A stretch of 64,000 bases of DNA from positions 538,501 to 602,500 of the forward strand of contig WPIO01000013.1 of assembly GCA_009760855.2 (NCBI GenBank), written 5' to 3'. The DNA is from Cristatella mucedo (Eukaryota > Bryozoa > Phylactolaemata > Cristatellidae). The position numbers were made by a program, and so were the translations under genes. Each line of letters starts with the position of its first letter. Within the stretch, counting starts at the first letter, position 1. Shown here piece after piece: positions 11,716-24,414 of the stretch. A model generated the notes under the pieces. The model ran no database searches. It was given only the letters and a program-made list of their open reading frames with translations, and was not told where the DNA came from.

Positions 11716-13046
11716 GCAAGCCGTCCAGATGCACCGGTAGATAGCGAACGGCGCCCATTCATCGCGAGAATGAGTCAGATAGCTCTCGCACCCTTCGAGA
11801 CGGCTCGACGCATCTGCTAAAACTCATGCTCAGCTGAGCAATGCAATTGCAAACCAGTGTAGCGAGCAGACTCAAAAGCAAATCGCTGACCCTTTGACGC
11901 TGCCGAGGCTGTTAGACGGTAGCGCGAAATTCGGACAGTTATCTAGTATAGTTAATGAATAAATTTATTATTCGGGCTCACAACTATCGGACAGATCAAA
12001 GTTACTGATTATTTTGTAGCACGAACCACCAGGAGATACTATTGCTTCGCACCTGTTCTGAGGCGCTGTACTGCCGGCAGACATTTAGGCTATCCGCCGC
12101 GAGAACGCGACCGACGGCCAGCTACACGCACGCTAGAAATGGCGAGCACTGGAGAGCGATCGAACTGGTTAGACGGCCGTCGGCTCGCATCGGCGTGTCG
12201 GAGCGACTCACTTTAGCTCGAACGAGGAGCACTACTGCTGCAGTCTAAACTCATGATGCGTACGTCATTCGAGTCGACTACAAAAACCTGGCGAAATTCC
12301 ATCTCAAGCCACTGACGCGCGAGCTAACCGCATTGGGGCGCCTCGTTTTCGTGCACTGTCCCGAGACGCCGCGAAGACGCTTCGGGGCCTCGGTCATTCC
12401 GTCAGGGCTCATGAAACCAGCATTAACGACGACAACTCCGAGCGGCTGCCAACTAGCATCCGGAATTCCTTTTCGCCAATTTACCAACGCACCGACCAGG
12501 CTTGATCGGGTGCATCTGTATCCAAGCTAGGTTCGGTTGGCCGGGACAGCGCTGCCGTAATGTGGTAAGGGACTCCGGCTAGGCCGGGGTCTGACCTATG
12601 GCAAGTGCAGTGACGTGGGGTCGCCGGGGCTCTTGGGCAACGAGTACCCAAGGCCCGAGCGGAGCCGGATAGCACGCTCGCTGTTGAGACTTGTGTATTC
12701 CGCATTCCCCGTGTAGCGTGTTCGTGACCCCCCCCCCCCTGGTGAGTTGGCGTCTTTCGGCGGAAGCTCTCGACTGTGGTGGACGTCGACTCCGACTAGC
12801 CAAGCAGTTACTCAGCCAGCCGGATCTTCTACGGCGTACGCTCGTACTGTTGGATTCGAAGTCGGTACAACGGCGGGACTTCGGAAGCCGACTGACCAAC
12901 CAACACGTTTGTTCGCGCTTGCTGCGTCGTCTTGCGCCCCTTTAGTGTATTTTGTATAGGACCTTCCCCTGCAGACTTGTTTAGTTCCCCTGTTGTTGTT
13001 GGCGCATGCGATATTGTAAAGAGGTCTAAACCGACGGCCGCTCGTC
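11716..13046. other. CpG-rich unassigned block
   Basis: GC/CpG-rich from about 12040 with a C10-11 run near 12727. Open frames on both strands overlap heavily and none shows a known domain. Confidence 0.35.
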
Positions 13047-13318
13047 TTATCCTAACTCAGCGGCATGGCGAGCGGCGGCGTGGCCGAAGTTTAGCGGGGC
13101 TTGGCGGGAAATAGCCTCTGACCCCTGGAACTCGGCTACGTATCTGCATCCTATTGATGGTACGGCGATCACACCCCGCTTGGTGTCCCGTCCCCTGACA
13201 TCAATCTTTAAATAATTCTTTATCGAGCCTTCATTCCTGTTATCTCCCTTGCATGAATTTAGATATGGGCAATCTCTCCTAATATGACAAGTTTCGTCAC
13301 ACACTAAGCAAGGATAGT
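13047..13318 (-). pseudogene. Retroelement-like CCHC zinc-knuckle remnant
   Basis: The minus strand reads CLVCDETCHIRRDC (coded between 13269 and 13310), an exact C-X2-C-X4-H-X4-C zinc knuckle followed by PYLNSC. The frame stays open downstream to 13047 and is blocked by a stop three codons upstream. Zinc knuckles of this spacing occur in Gag-like proteins of retroelements. No RT or LTR is seen nearby, so this is a small relic or a chance match. Confidence 0.4.
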
Positions 13319-13502
13319 TACTCTAACATGACGTCGAGATGGGATTACGTCGCAGTGGATTAGCCCTCTACTTGTAGGCTTCGCACGATACCCTGAATCA
13401 TTTTTAGACCACCAAGGCGCTCTACATTCCTATTGAAAGTGGCCTTTTTTATCACAATTAAAAAACGGTCACCTTGCTTCCTGTTTTGCGCATCTACTCT
13501 AC

Positions 13503-13565
13503 ATCTGTAATGTGCCTAAAATGAGATTCAGTTCTCTGAGGGGGCTATACAAATGTATTCTTGTT
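13503..13565 (+). repeat. LINE-A-type 3' tail only
   Basis: GTGCCTAAAATGAGATTCAG, then TTCTCTGAGGGGGCTATACAAATG. Confidence 0.65.
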
Positions 13566-13851
13566 AGGGGTATAATAACCTATTCTGGGTGTTCGGTCTC
13601 CTTTTTGTTTCCTTCCTATTATTAATTTCATAACTTCTTTTATTAAACTCGTAACCTCTGCAACTAACCTCTAATTGAAGTCCGCTCGCCAACGCCTCTT
13701 GAAGTGTTTGACGTTTACCAACACGATATGTACTGCTCCAGAGACTGGCCATGCAAGGCTTTTTATAAAGAAACTTGGGAGCAGATGCAGCAGCGTATTT
13801 TCAGCGGGATTCTCCCTTACCCCTGTGCTCAATCCCCCATTTCGATTCTCG

Positions 13852-13852
13852 C

Positions 13853-13921
<69 letters not shown>
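13852..13921. repeat. (TC)n microsatellite
   Basis: About 70 bp of TC dinucleotides with one CC interruption near the start. Confidence 0.95.
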
Positions 13922-13925
<4 letters not shown>

Positions 13926-13971
13926 ATTGCCGCTGTTACTAACATTTGTCGTAAAGTCCTTCTCGATATCT

Positions 13972-14035
13972 TTTTTTTACAGCACCCTAAGAGAACTGCA
14001 TTTATATTCAAGCGCTTTACAATTCACTGCTAGAG
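13972..14035 (-). repeat. SINE-A/LINE-A-type 3' tail only
   Basis: ACAGCACCCTAAGAGAACTG and TATTCAAGCGCTTTACAATTC; reversed hairpin tail. ATTCAAGCGC resembles the SINE-A version of the tail (GCGCCTGAAT reversed). Confidence 0.5.
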
Positions 14036-14999
14036 AAGCAATAGCTAATAGCTAATGGAGCAAGTTAGTTATCATTGTGGTTGATTCGTGGCCAGTAGCC
14101 GTTTTCGTGTCGTGGCAAGTTAATGGCCTGCTGACCATTATGGCGTTATGGACGTTCTTACGTTGGAGTCATGTTTATTGATGCATGTCGTGGCGCTCAA
14201 AAGGATTTACAACGCTGCGATGTGACCGACTCATGATTTTGTGAGCGTGATGAGTCACAGCTAGGGGGACAATTACTGACCCGTAGGAGCTGAAAAAGCA
14301 GTTCTGCTTGGGGGGGGGCTCATTTTAAAGAGGGTGGTTTGTCACGGCATGAGGGCAATTACTGGCTCGAGTCACAGATTGTGCGAAATTACTGGCCCGT
14401 GGGCGCTGAAAGGGCTGTTCTGCTCTGGGCGCCGCCGAGGCCAGTTCTGAGTTAGGAGAGCCACCGTCGAGCCCGGTGCTGTTGGGAGAGCGAGGAAATA
14501 CGTTCGGTTGGTGGTTGCGACCGGGCTTCATTTCCTCATGCTTTAACCTTCCCCAGGACAGACAAGCAAGACAAAAGCAAACGAGAAACATTCACGGCCG
14601 CTGGCTAGTAGGAGGACCCGAGCATGAGCGCCTTACCACACCGCCTGGTCATCACTAGCTCTGCAAAGCAATAGCTTAGGTCCTATCACAGTGGGAAACG
14701 TCTGAGCACGGGTGACAATGGCCAAAAGTCATTAAGTGAGCTTCTATAGTATTGATATTCACCCACCTGCCGATGCAATCGCGAAGCACAATTTGGGCTT
14801 TCATTAAATTACATTACGACAGTTATCCTCATAATCAGCAAACCACATTGAAAATCGTCCAAAGAAAGGTGCATTTACAAAGAGGTATAACTGTAACACG
14901 AAGGAGGTACAGTTATACGACTCTTGGCAAAGAAGTGGTAGTACGATTGGAAACCGGAACAGCAAATATTTCTAATAAGTGACTCGGAGAAAGAGGATC
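14036..14999. other. Unassigned; contains a loosely repeated motif
   Basis: AATTACTGACCCGTAGGAGCTGAAA at about 14270 recurs as AATTACTGGCCCGTGGGCGCTGAAA at about 14387. GTTCTGCT follows in both. No coding domain is seen. Confidence 0.35.
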
Positions 15000-15450
15000 A
15001 AGGGAATTAAGATTGAGCGTTTACGACGTTTAAGTCTGCTTCACGAGGAGCCAGTGCAGTGGACATCAACGAGTAGTCGCGTAAATCGGCAGTTTAGACA
15101 TCTCCAATAGGCAAAGATTGCAAGATCTGCAAAGGTATCATTGCATGAGCAGGAAGATCTGCACGTAGTGATTTACCGAAGTCAAGATGAGATTCCTCAA
15201 ATGCATAGATAGTCAAGGATAGATGTGGTATCCTGAACGCATTAAGCCCGAATCTTGCAATGTCATCTAGCTGAAAGCAGGCAGACTAGACTGCTGAGCT
15301 TATGTGGTCATCTAGTCGTCTAGACTCCAAACCGAGGCTAAAGGAGATGTACTGGCAGACCCCATTTTGAAGGATAGGCATTCCAGTTCCTTAGGTTCAG
15401 CCCATAATCATTAAGTTGGTTCATCGTCATTTATCATAATCATCCTAATA
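15000..15450 (-). repeat. Diverged CR1/L2-like LINE fragment
   Basis: It follows the order of the LINE-A RT C-terminal region in reverse (AGCCAGTGCAGTGGACATC, AAGTCAAGATGAGATTCC, AGATGTGGTATCC, GAAAGCAGGCAGACTAGACTG) but is clearly more diverged than the other copies. Confidence 0.6.
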
Positions 15451-15461
15451 ATCATTCATTG

Positions 15462-16392
15462 GTTCAACTTACTAGTTATAGGCAAAGCAAGTGTGACTCA
15501 GAAATTGGAAAGTTTAACGCTCCAAATAGGCTCTCCCAGCAAGTACATCTGCTGCACCTACACGAAATCTAGGCGTCCTGTACTGAAGTGACCTTGCACT
15601 ACACGACACTATTAGCTCCACAGTAAAGTCCACTCTACTTTCACACATAATAGTGCTAAAAATCTGGCTTGCATAGACAGGGACAATACATCGAAATTGG
15701 TCCATGCATTCGTAACATCGTGTCTCGACTTATGCAACTGACTTCTTGCTGGTATATCGGCCTGTGCAATCTGTCGCTTACAGCTGGTGCAAAACTCTTC
15801 TGCTAGGCTTGTCTGTCGTGAGCGTCACAGTTGTCACGTCACACCACTTCCCACCGACCCGCACTGGCTCCCAGTCAAGCTGCGTATCAACTTCAGTGTT
15901 TTGTCATTTACTTTAGGGTTACTTCATCCTCTGGCACCAGCCTACCTATCACTACTTCTCCCCCACCAGGCTAGGCACGACCGTACCAACGCTTTTCTGA
16001 ATCAAATCGTTTAGTTACACCTCGTGCGATTCTTTGGAAACGGTGCCTTTAGTTCGTATGGCCCTCAAGCCTTGAACTCACTCCCGACTGACGTCAGCAT
16101 CACCCATGTGGATTTAAAAAAGCTAAATACGCACTTGTTTTTGACAGCATTTGGTGAGTCCTTGTAATTTTTCTTGTATGAACTTATTTGTGCTGTCACT
16201 GTGCATACTGCCACTAACCACATTTACATGGTGATACTGTGCATGTCACCCTAACCATGTTTTGCTTGTTGACATTTTGCATGTTTCCCCTAACCGTTTG
16301 ATCATGCTTCATCGACAGCACATGCAAAGTACTTAGAAAGAGATTAAGTTTTCTGTTGGTGCTTTACAAATGTGTTCTTATTATTATTCTTC
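15462..16392 (+). repeat. LINE-A, RT C-terminus to 3' tail
   Basis: CAACTTACTAGTTATAGGCAAA opens the fragment. The plus strand reads RLVCRERHSCHVTPL and DPHWLPVKLRINFSVLSFTL, then the 3' UTR subrepeats (CTGTGCATGTCACCCTAACC) and the hairpin tail, ending TTCTTATTATTATTC. Frameshifts are present. Confidence 0.85.
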
Positions 16393-16600
16393 AATTCAAG
16401 AGAGTTTACTGTCATCCAAGTGAATGTCAGCAATACATGCTGTAAGGGAGTGCATACAATTAAAGCCTAGATCGTGCTTGACGATTACATCGGGGACAAA
16501 ATAAATTGCCAAAAGACAGACCTAAAAGAGCCGATCCCTCAGAGGTACAATGTACTTTAAGGCTCACCAGGTGGCAGTTGTAATCTACGCCCTAAAATCT
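16393..16600 (-). repeat. Possible diverged LINE fragment
   Basis: GAGTTTACTGTCATCC and AATGTCAGCAATACATGCTG parallel the reversed LINE-A segment at 2350-2390 (TTTGCTACCATCC, CATCAATACATGCAGC). Weak similarity. Confidence 0.35.
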
Positions 16601-17816
16601 TCCACCAAAATTGGACCTAAAACACTGCAGTATAGTCATTGCATACTCCACCCGAGAATCTGGCAAAGCTCTGATTACGGTTCAGCACCAAAAACACACT
16701 AAATGTACATGCCGTCGGATGGCTCTAAGAAGGAGCATGACAAGCAAGCAATCTATTTGTCACCATAACAAAATATATTCTATACACGACAGCAATGAAC
16801 GCTGTCGAACCAAACGCTGTGGATGTGCGAACCTCTGCATGACACACGAGGCTGCCCTTATCATACACAGCCGTGGACCAGCTGCAAAAGCCAGTTTACA
16901 GACTCAGAGCTTGCAATACATGTACAAACGCGACTCGAGGCATCCAGGGATGTCAGACCTCACATTCAGCTATCAGGGACCTGCGGTGGCAGACCATCAT
17001 CAGCCAATCAAGCCTCTTTACAACATAAAGGTCAATATGCACGCAGCCAAGTGCAATCAGCTTGGCTCAGCAAGCATGTCGCTTGCTCTAGTGGCACAGA
17101 ACCCGTGCGGATTATGAATGATAGAACTGGCCATCCAACGCCAAGCACAAGCAAAGACAACATGGACCAATGGGGAGTAACACGGTGAGTACTCGGCACG
17201 TGGGTGCGATGAACTTGAGGTCGTCAAAGCACACAACATGCCAAAAGACAGGCTGGAAGAGAGAGCCTTCTTTGTTCCTTGTGGCTCAATAGTTCTTCGA
17301 TAGACATCGGTAGCTGGCAACAGTAAGGCTTCGAACCATTGTGCACGACACATCCAGACGTCAGTTGCAACGTGCATTCTCCTAGCAACTAGCGGCCACA
17401 CCCATCGGGGCAGGGTGATCTGGTAAGCAACTGATTGCAGTCTTGAGTTGCCCAGTCAGAAATCAGCACGGGAGTGGCAGACGGCCAGATAAAACGCTGG
17501 CGAAGGTCCGATAAATAATAACTACGACTCAACGAAAAGGCAGGCTGAGCCTAGTGCTGTCGGCCTTCACCGACGGTGGCCCGAGATAGCGTAGCACGAG
17601 GGGGGGAGCAAGCAGTCAGAAATACAGTGCGGTCGGCACCGCCTGCTCAGGGCAATGGTGCATGCACGAGTGTGCAGCAGCGCACGAGGGCGATGCGAGG
17701 CAGGCGATCAGGATCAGGATGCTGGCTGCCCGCTTCGGTTGTGTGCCAGTTGTGTAGGCATGCCAGCCACTAGTCCCGCACTGGCATCCTGCTGCCACGG
17801 CATTCTGACCGCTCGC
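16601..17816 (-). other. Sequence downstream of the GPAT3/4 stop; may include its 3' UTR
   Basis: No repeat family is recognised. Long open frames at 16611-17117 and 16823-17188 on the plus strand lack any domain I know. The first few hundred bases below 17817 are probably GPAT3/4 3' UTR by position. Confidence 0.35.
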
Positions 17817-17904
17817 TCACTCGGCCTTGAGCGTGCGGCTGTATGCTGCCTGCTGCTTCATTTTCAGCGTCTCGCTCGGCTTCTGCCTCTTCAAGCCACC
17901 GTCC
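17817..17904 (-). CDS. GPAT3/4: GPAT3/4 coding exon 12 and stop codon (residues 482-510)
   Basis: The exon completes Trp482 and encodes [18 protein letters not shown], ending at TGA. It matches the family end WDGGLKREKVKDTFKEEQQ. Acceptor GCTTGCAG. The 3' UTR end is not determined: no convincing minus-strand AATAAA is seen in the next kilobase. Confidence 0.9.
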
Positions 17905-18263
17905 CTGCAAGCATTCATGCTATGCAGCTCTAGGCACACCGATAGCTGTCTGGCAAAGCAACGCGCTCACTCACGCAAGAAACCCAGTCGATGAATGGAC
18001 ATCCCGACAGTGACCACCGTGTTGATAACGCACGAGCGACAACTCTTGTGTCATGTCATACTGGCTGCCGTGCAGCGGGCAATACGAGTATGTGCTCAAC
18101 GCACGCTCACGATAGCTGGCCGAGATGCGCCGACAGCACCTCTCAGAGCCCGTTTTGGAAAGGGAAATGACTTCTATGGATTGCTCGCAAAAAACAGGGC
18201 CACCCACTAGCATTTGCAAGGTGCCTTTCTTCATAAACCTTTCCTGTCTCTACTACTGCACGT

Positions 18264-18356
<93 letters not shown>

Positions 18357-21300
18357 CCCTGGTGATGTCACCATAGTTCTTCTGTGGTACAAACCCTAGC
18401 CCAGCATGTCCTGCAGAGGTAGCTCCGATTAGGTCTTTCATTGCCAAGCAAGATCCAAACCCCTTTATAATTGCTTTGACACTCAATTTTCTGTTAGCAC
18501 AGAGATCTGGGAAGATGGTGCTCATGGTACATTCACGAAAATCTTGAAATGTTACCTGCACCCAAACCTTTCCAACTTTGCACTCCCCAAACAACGATCT
18601 GAACTGGGAGACGCAACTTTGAAGATAATTCACACAATGCATTCGCATTGAAATTTCTCGGTATGCCCACGCACTTCCAGATGTGACAAACACTTAACAC
18701 TTATGCACCGCAGATTTGGTCGGTAGTAGGACACGATAGCAATTACACCTCGTTAATGCCCGAACTGATGGGAGACTTTGATACTAAGCCATGATTATCC
18801 AAGAGACTATAGTCATTGAATTATGGAAGACCAATTCCCTAACAAGTACAAATAGTAGTCGTGAGATAGCACAGCATATCAAGATACCAGCTTTGTGGGC
18901 TTGTCAAGCAGTAGTGAATTAGCAAGTCATGAACTTCATTTGGAGCATCGGGTAACGTTGGGATAGGATGTCCTAATATCTTAGGTACCCAAAAATGAGC
19001 CAGGGGGCCTGGATTCCCTGGTGGGGGTAGTGAGCCACATTCGCCAGATTAAGACACACCACACATAGATTACCGTATTTTTACGATAAGTCACACCCAA
19101 GTATAAGTCGCATATTAAATGCATGGACAGAATCTTCAAAGTTTTTATTGAAAAAATATTATTACTGAATATGTAGCTAATTTTGCATTAATATAAGCTT
19201 GCATTAATCATCACAGTTAGCAAGAAACTCGTCATCAGTATCACTAATAACATCTCCACAGTCTTCTACAATATTGTCAATATCTGACTAGTCAAATTCC
19301 TCATAGATTGTATCATCTTCAGTTCTGTCCAGTATGTTTGAAATTCCTGTCTTTCTAAACGACTTCACAATGACTTCTATTTTGATGCTCTCCCAAGCAT
19401 GTAAAACTCATTCACAAACATGTTTGACATTGGCTCTTCTAAATCTTCCTGCTGCTGTCAAATATTGACTTACAGTGCATAAGTTGCAGGTTTATTTTTT
19501 CAAAAAACAAATTTGAAAAAAGTGCGACTTATACTCGTAAAAAACGGCAGTTCTTTCCTTACAAGCGATTCAAATGCCATTACAAATTAAGCATTTCTGA
19601 TACATCCTGAATGACCTGACATCAGCTGTCTGAACCGATGGATATACACACACTCTGTATCACAAAAATAGTCAGCCTTCTTAAGATAATGCTGAAAGAG
19701 CTTTCTCTCTGCATTACGAGTGGCTAGAGAACTTTCTTTAAGCTATGGGGTCATGTCACTGACACATTTACCTAGCTAACTCCCAGGGACTCTCGGTACT
19801 GACTCTCGAGATTCCAAATGTATTAAGTAGGTCTCGGATTTAAAGCCAGCTTGTGGCTCTTTACATCAAGCTAAGAAGTGCGACACCGTACACAAGGGGT
19901 AACTGCAATCAATTCGGTTAAGTGGGTAACTACTCAGCTTGCCAGCTTAGCAAGAAGAAAACATCAAATGCCGAGGAGCAGCTGTAACACCCAAGCCACC
20001 AAATAAGCAGCAGAGGTTTGTGTGCTGCTATCAAAGTCTCATTTATCTTTACCCGTAGTCAATGGCCAGCACAAGTAAAGATCGCAAACACACGTGACGA
20101 CAGACATGACGGTCTAACCCAAATCAAGGCCAAGTGCATTTCGAAGAACGAAGCAAAAAAGCTTGTACACGAGCACACTCTCCCTACTAGCATACCACAG
20201 CATGCATACGAAAAGTAGGAATATAAGATATAAATGAGAGCAAGCAAAGCATACTCTCAGCTTCTTCCATAGAGGCAAGAGACCGGTTGAAAATGGGTTC
20301 GAATCCTGCGGAGGGCGATCCTTTATCGCCACTGCAAGCAGTGGCGATAGCCATAAAGGTTCTTCTGTCGCTATACAAAAAGAGGCTGTTAAATCAGCTA
20401 TTATTTATTTATTTTTATGCATAAGACATTTTGTAAACTTCTCTTCTCGAAACTATTTGCCTGTGGGTAATAATCATAATAATAATGTACTTGATAAACG
20501 CCCTCAAAGAACTCAATCTCTCTCTAGGTGCTTTACATTTGCTGCAAAGGAAACACGGTAGAATGGTGAGTGGTGTCATGCTTGATAAAAAAACACGAAT
20601 GAAGTGGTTAGGAATGACATGCATAGGGTCAGCATGCAAGCGTGGTTAGTGGTAGCATGCACAGTGTCAGCATGCATAAGCATATATAGGATGAATCCCA
20701 GGGAGCCACTAAACGCTGTCATAAATAGGTGCGTTTTTGAGTTCTTTTTAAATGTGTTCAAGTCAGGGGATGTCGTGACACAAGTCGGAAGTGAGTTCCA
20801 GGCTTTGGGAGCAAACGAAATAAATGCATGATTTCCAAAGGATTTGAGGTTTGTACGAGGTATAGGTAAACGGTTAGATTCCGAAAAGCAGGGGGTGGTG
20901 CGATGCTTGGCCTGGGGGGGGGGGAGCAGATCTGATAGGGCCTCTCTCCCTCTCCCCCTCTTCCTAGTCTCTCTCTTTCTCTCTCCAAGTTCACCACCCA
21001 AGTCGTCTCGAAGGTTTCTAGTGACCCTGAAAAATAGTCATGAACAGCATCAGAGTGAGACCTTTTCCCAATATATAGCATCACATTAGCTTTTGGGATG
21101 TTATTGACAACAACCCTAGGCACCTCAAATAGCACTCACAATTGGGCCAAATTTCCGCTAAACACGGGATACTTTTCTATGCAAGATCACCACAAGGCAC
21201 GGCATTAAGAAAAACACATTAGTAGGTTCAATCACAAATCATGCATCCACAAAAGCAAGATGACAGCACACATAGAGCCAGCAAGCTCTGGGATACTAAA

Positions 21301-22885
21301 AAGCTTGTGTATCACTCAGGGAAGGCAAGGTATGCAGAGATCCGTCGATTTTACACAAACAACTGACGCAGCAGTATAATTCACGACTCGCTGCTAAGCG
21401 GTACCTACCATTCCAGATCCACAAGACCACCTTGGTTGGCAATAATCGCCTTCACACGGTTAGCAAATTCAATGGCACTCTCGTCAGGATGCTGGGTTTC
21501 TGGAGGCAGGTACCACACATCACAAACTAGTGCCCAACTCGACATAATCATGAGTATGTGCTTCACCATTGACTGTCGGCTGCTGTTCCAAAATGCATCC
21601 GCGAATCGAGGGTCATACTACAACAAAGCACCAATTGTACAGCTGCTATCACACCAATAATCCGGTCCGATAGATACATAAAAAGCACAAGTTATGCGAT
21701 ATAGCATAATCAATGAGATCTGGCAAAGCAATTGACACGATTTAGCATCTGAATGATGCAAAAGGCTCTTTTGAGGTAACAGGTTTGCATCGTGGCTATG
21801 TACCCTGAGACCCAGATTGAAATCCTGAAGTGGGCAGCAGCAACTTTTCATAAGCTTTATGCGAAACAAATGCACATATGAATGACTTTGGGCGACTTGT
21901 TAAACGATCAAACTGAACAGGTTATTCCACAATAGGATGCCAACTAACCTGCTTCAATTTTCCACAAGTTATTCACAACACGTCATGTGCCTTTTCCAAC
22001 AGTATAAAGAGAGGCATATACATGTAACATAATAAGAAACTCATAAATAAAAATCACGAGTGACTCACTAAACTAATCACACAATCCGACCTGATCTTTC
22101 GTTATGACGATCCTCACATAGCTGTACAACGACCACTGCTAGCCCTGTGAACCCACATAGTACAAGAATCGATAAGTGTGACAGACTTGCAGGCACCGCA
22201 CGGGATAGATGCTTGGAAAGGCCATGTAGTCACCGAAGCTGCTACAAAAAATGCTCGCCTGAGCTAGCTAAGCCGGTGCCCGGAATGGAGCATCGGATGG
22301 CGCCTTACCTTTATAGCAACAGGATAGATGACCCCTCCAACTTCGAAGCTTCCCTTCTTGAACATCATGACCGACGTGTTGTTTATGCAGGTGCCCTCTG
22401 GGAAGATAAGTATGGGCAGCTTGTTCTCGTCGGCCACATGCTCCTTCAGCCTGATAACCGTACATAGGCCACAAAATAGCACAATTAAACATACAGGCAA
22501 AGGAAGTACAAAAAAGCCCAAAGCACACAGGTCTGCTGCTGAGAGGAGAGCGCCCTCACAAGCATAGGACATTTGCCAAAGCATAGCCGGGCTGTCAGGC
22601 TGACCAAAGGGAATAGGCTTCAAACGATGCAAGCTGCTGCTATCATAAACAATCAAGCAGCAGAAGGTAGTAAAGCCAGTAAGGAAGTGCTAGTGTGCAC
22701 GCACGAGCATCCCGAGTGAGCCACGCCCAGTTTTCAGCAGATGGCGATGCGTGAATTCAAGAACCATCTCGAGCACATTTCTAAAGGAAGGAAAAATAAC
22801 CACTTTGTGCAAAAGCCAGGCACACTCTGAGCTGCACTGAGCACAACGAACAAGTGCATCGAGTGCGTTGGTAGGAGCATTGCTC

Positions 22886-22950
<65 letters not shown>

Positions 22951-24361
22951 GCACACACACACACACACACACACACGTAGAGCATGCTACTCGGACCTCC
23001 CGGTTCAGGAACCGGGACAACACGGCTTCCGAGCCGGTAATGGCGTCGGAGATGCAGTGCTGCCTTAGAGCCGTCCTCTCCACGTGTGGGATGCCGAAGT
23101 CTGCCAGGCTTAATTATTAATTGTTTGACCACCAGCTGCCGAGAGCCCCGAACACGAAGGGCCTCACCACTGCCGACTGGCAGCCAGCGGTCAGGAAAGA
23201 CCAGGCAATAGCTGCATATTTATCGGTCTTGTTCCGAGCCGCCATAATCACACAATCCTTGCTGCTGCCGAACGGCACCGGCACATCCACAATTACTAAA
23301 TCAGTGCCGTTGTCAATGACCGCCTCCGGCTTGAGAGCCATACCACTGGCATGAGGGAGAGCGTGGCCTACCGACATGCAGTTGAGCGTGGTGGCCGAAA
23401 GAATTCCGATTAGGTGGCCCAGAAGCAGGTTGTGTCAGGCCGTCATTGCATGCAGCATCGGCCGGCAGTGGCTCAGCACGTGGCAAACGGTCTCTGCCTC
23501 CGTGCGGCATAAGCAGCAGCTGGTAACCGTCCCAGGGTATGCCCGACTCCTGGCAGCAGCCACCGGCAGTACGTCCAGGCACGCTCGTTGTACGAACCGC
23601 GAAGCCCGGAAGACAGGCCAAGGCCCGTGGTCAGGGAGTGACTGTGGGTGGCGAATCTGTCCATGGTCAGGTATCGGCTGACCCTGCCCTGTGCAGGCTG
23701 GGCCGCCCAAGCAAGGCCTTCCACGAGCCTGGCGAACTCTCGCAGCTATATACATACATACATACATACATACATACATACATACATACATACATACATA
23801 CATACATGCATGCATGCATGCATGCATACATACATACATATAATTCATTTGGGTAACACCCTATGAGAACTTGATCCCGAAGCTCGAGCCTCAACTTCGT
23901 TCGCTAAAGGCAAGCATTTTATCCCCAGCCAAACCATGTTTGAACAAATTCTCTTACTTCACTACAGTATTTTCTAGTACGATAGTATTAGAAACAGTTA
24001 AAAAAAAACTTTTTCCAGCACATGCAAAAACCAGCTATCTCAAACCATGACCATTTTCGCAGACGTGTCCGATGCGTCATTTACATGTTTTTAAGAAGAA
24101 ATATTTGACAAAACCAGAAACTTAATTTTGCAGTGTTCGGATAGCACTACAACTAATACTGTAAACTGCGAAGTGGCAACACAGACCACTTGCCAAGCGA
24201 TATTCCTTTCACACATGAATAGTACCCACATGATGAAGTTTTCAGACCACGATTTAAGTAATAACCGGGCCATATTTGAGTTTTTTTTACTTGAGCTTGG
24301 ATTTTGAGCCACGAACCTTGGATTTTACAAACTATTGTCTAATGCACACACGCACACACAC

Positions 24362-24414
<53 letters not shown>

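Noticed and set aside
16611-17188. Plus-strand frames of 168 and 121 codons
   Set aside because: No domain, no codon bias I can see, and they lie opposite the probable GPAT3/4 3' region. Treated as chance.
22690-22830. Minus-strand reading [16 protein letters not shown] as the missing GPAT exon (WFERSEVKDRHL block)
   Set aside because: It has no proper donor and only loose similarity. The true exon with GQ.H.G and [12 protein letters not shown] was found at 25994-26109 with matching phases.
23751-23842. CRISPR-like or minisatellite array
   Set aside because: It is a plain 4-bp CATA/CATG microsatellite without spacers. No CRISPR array is present, as expected for animal DNA.
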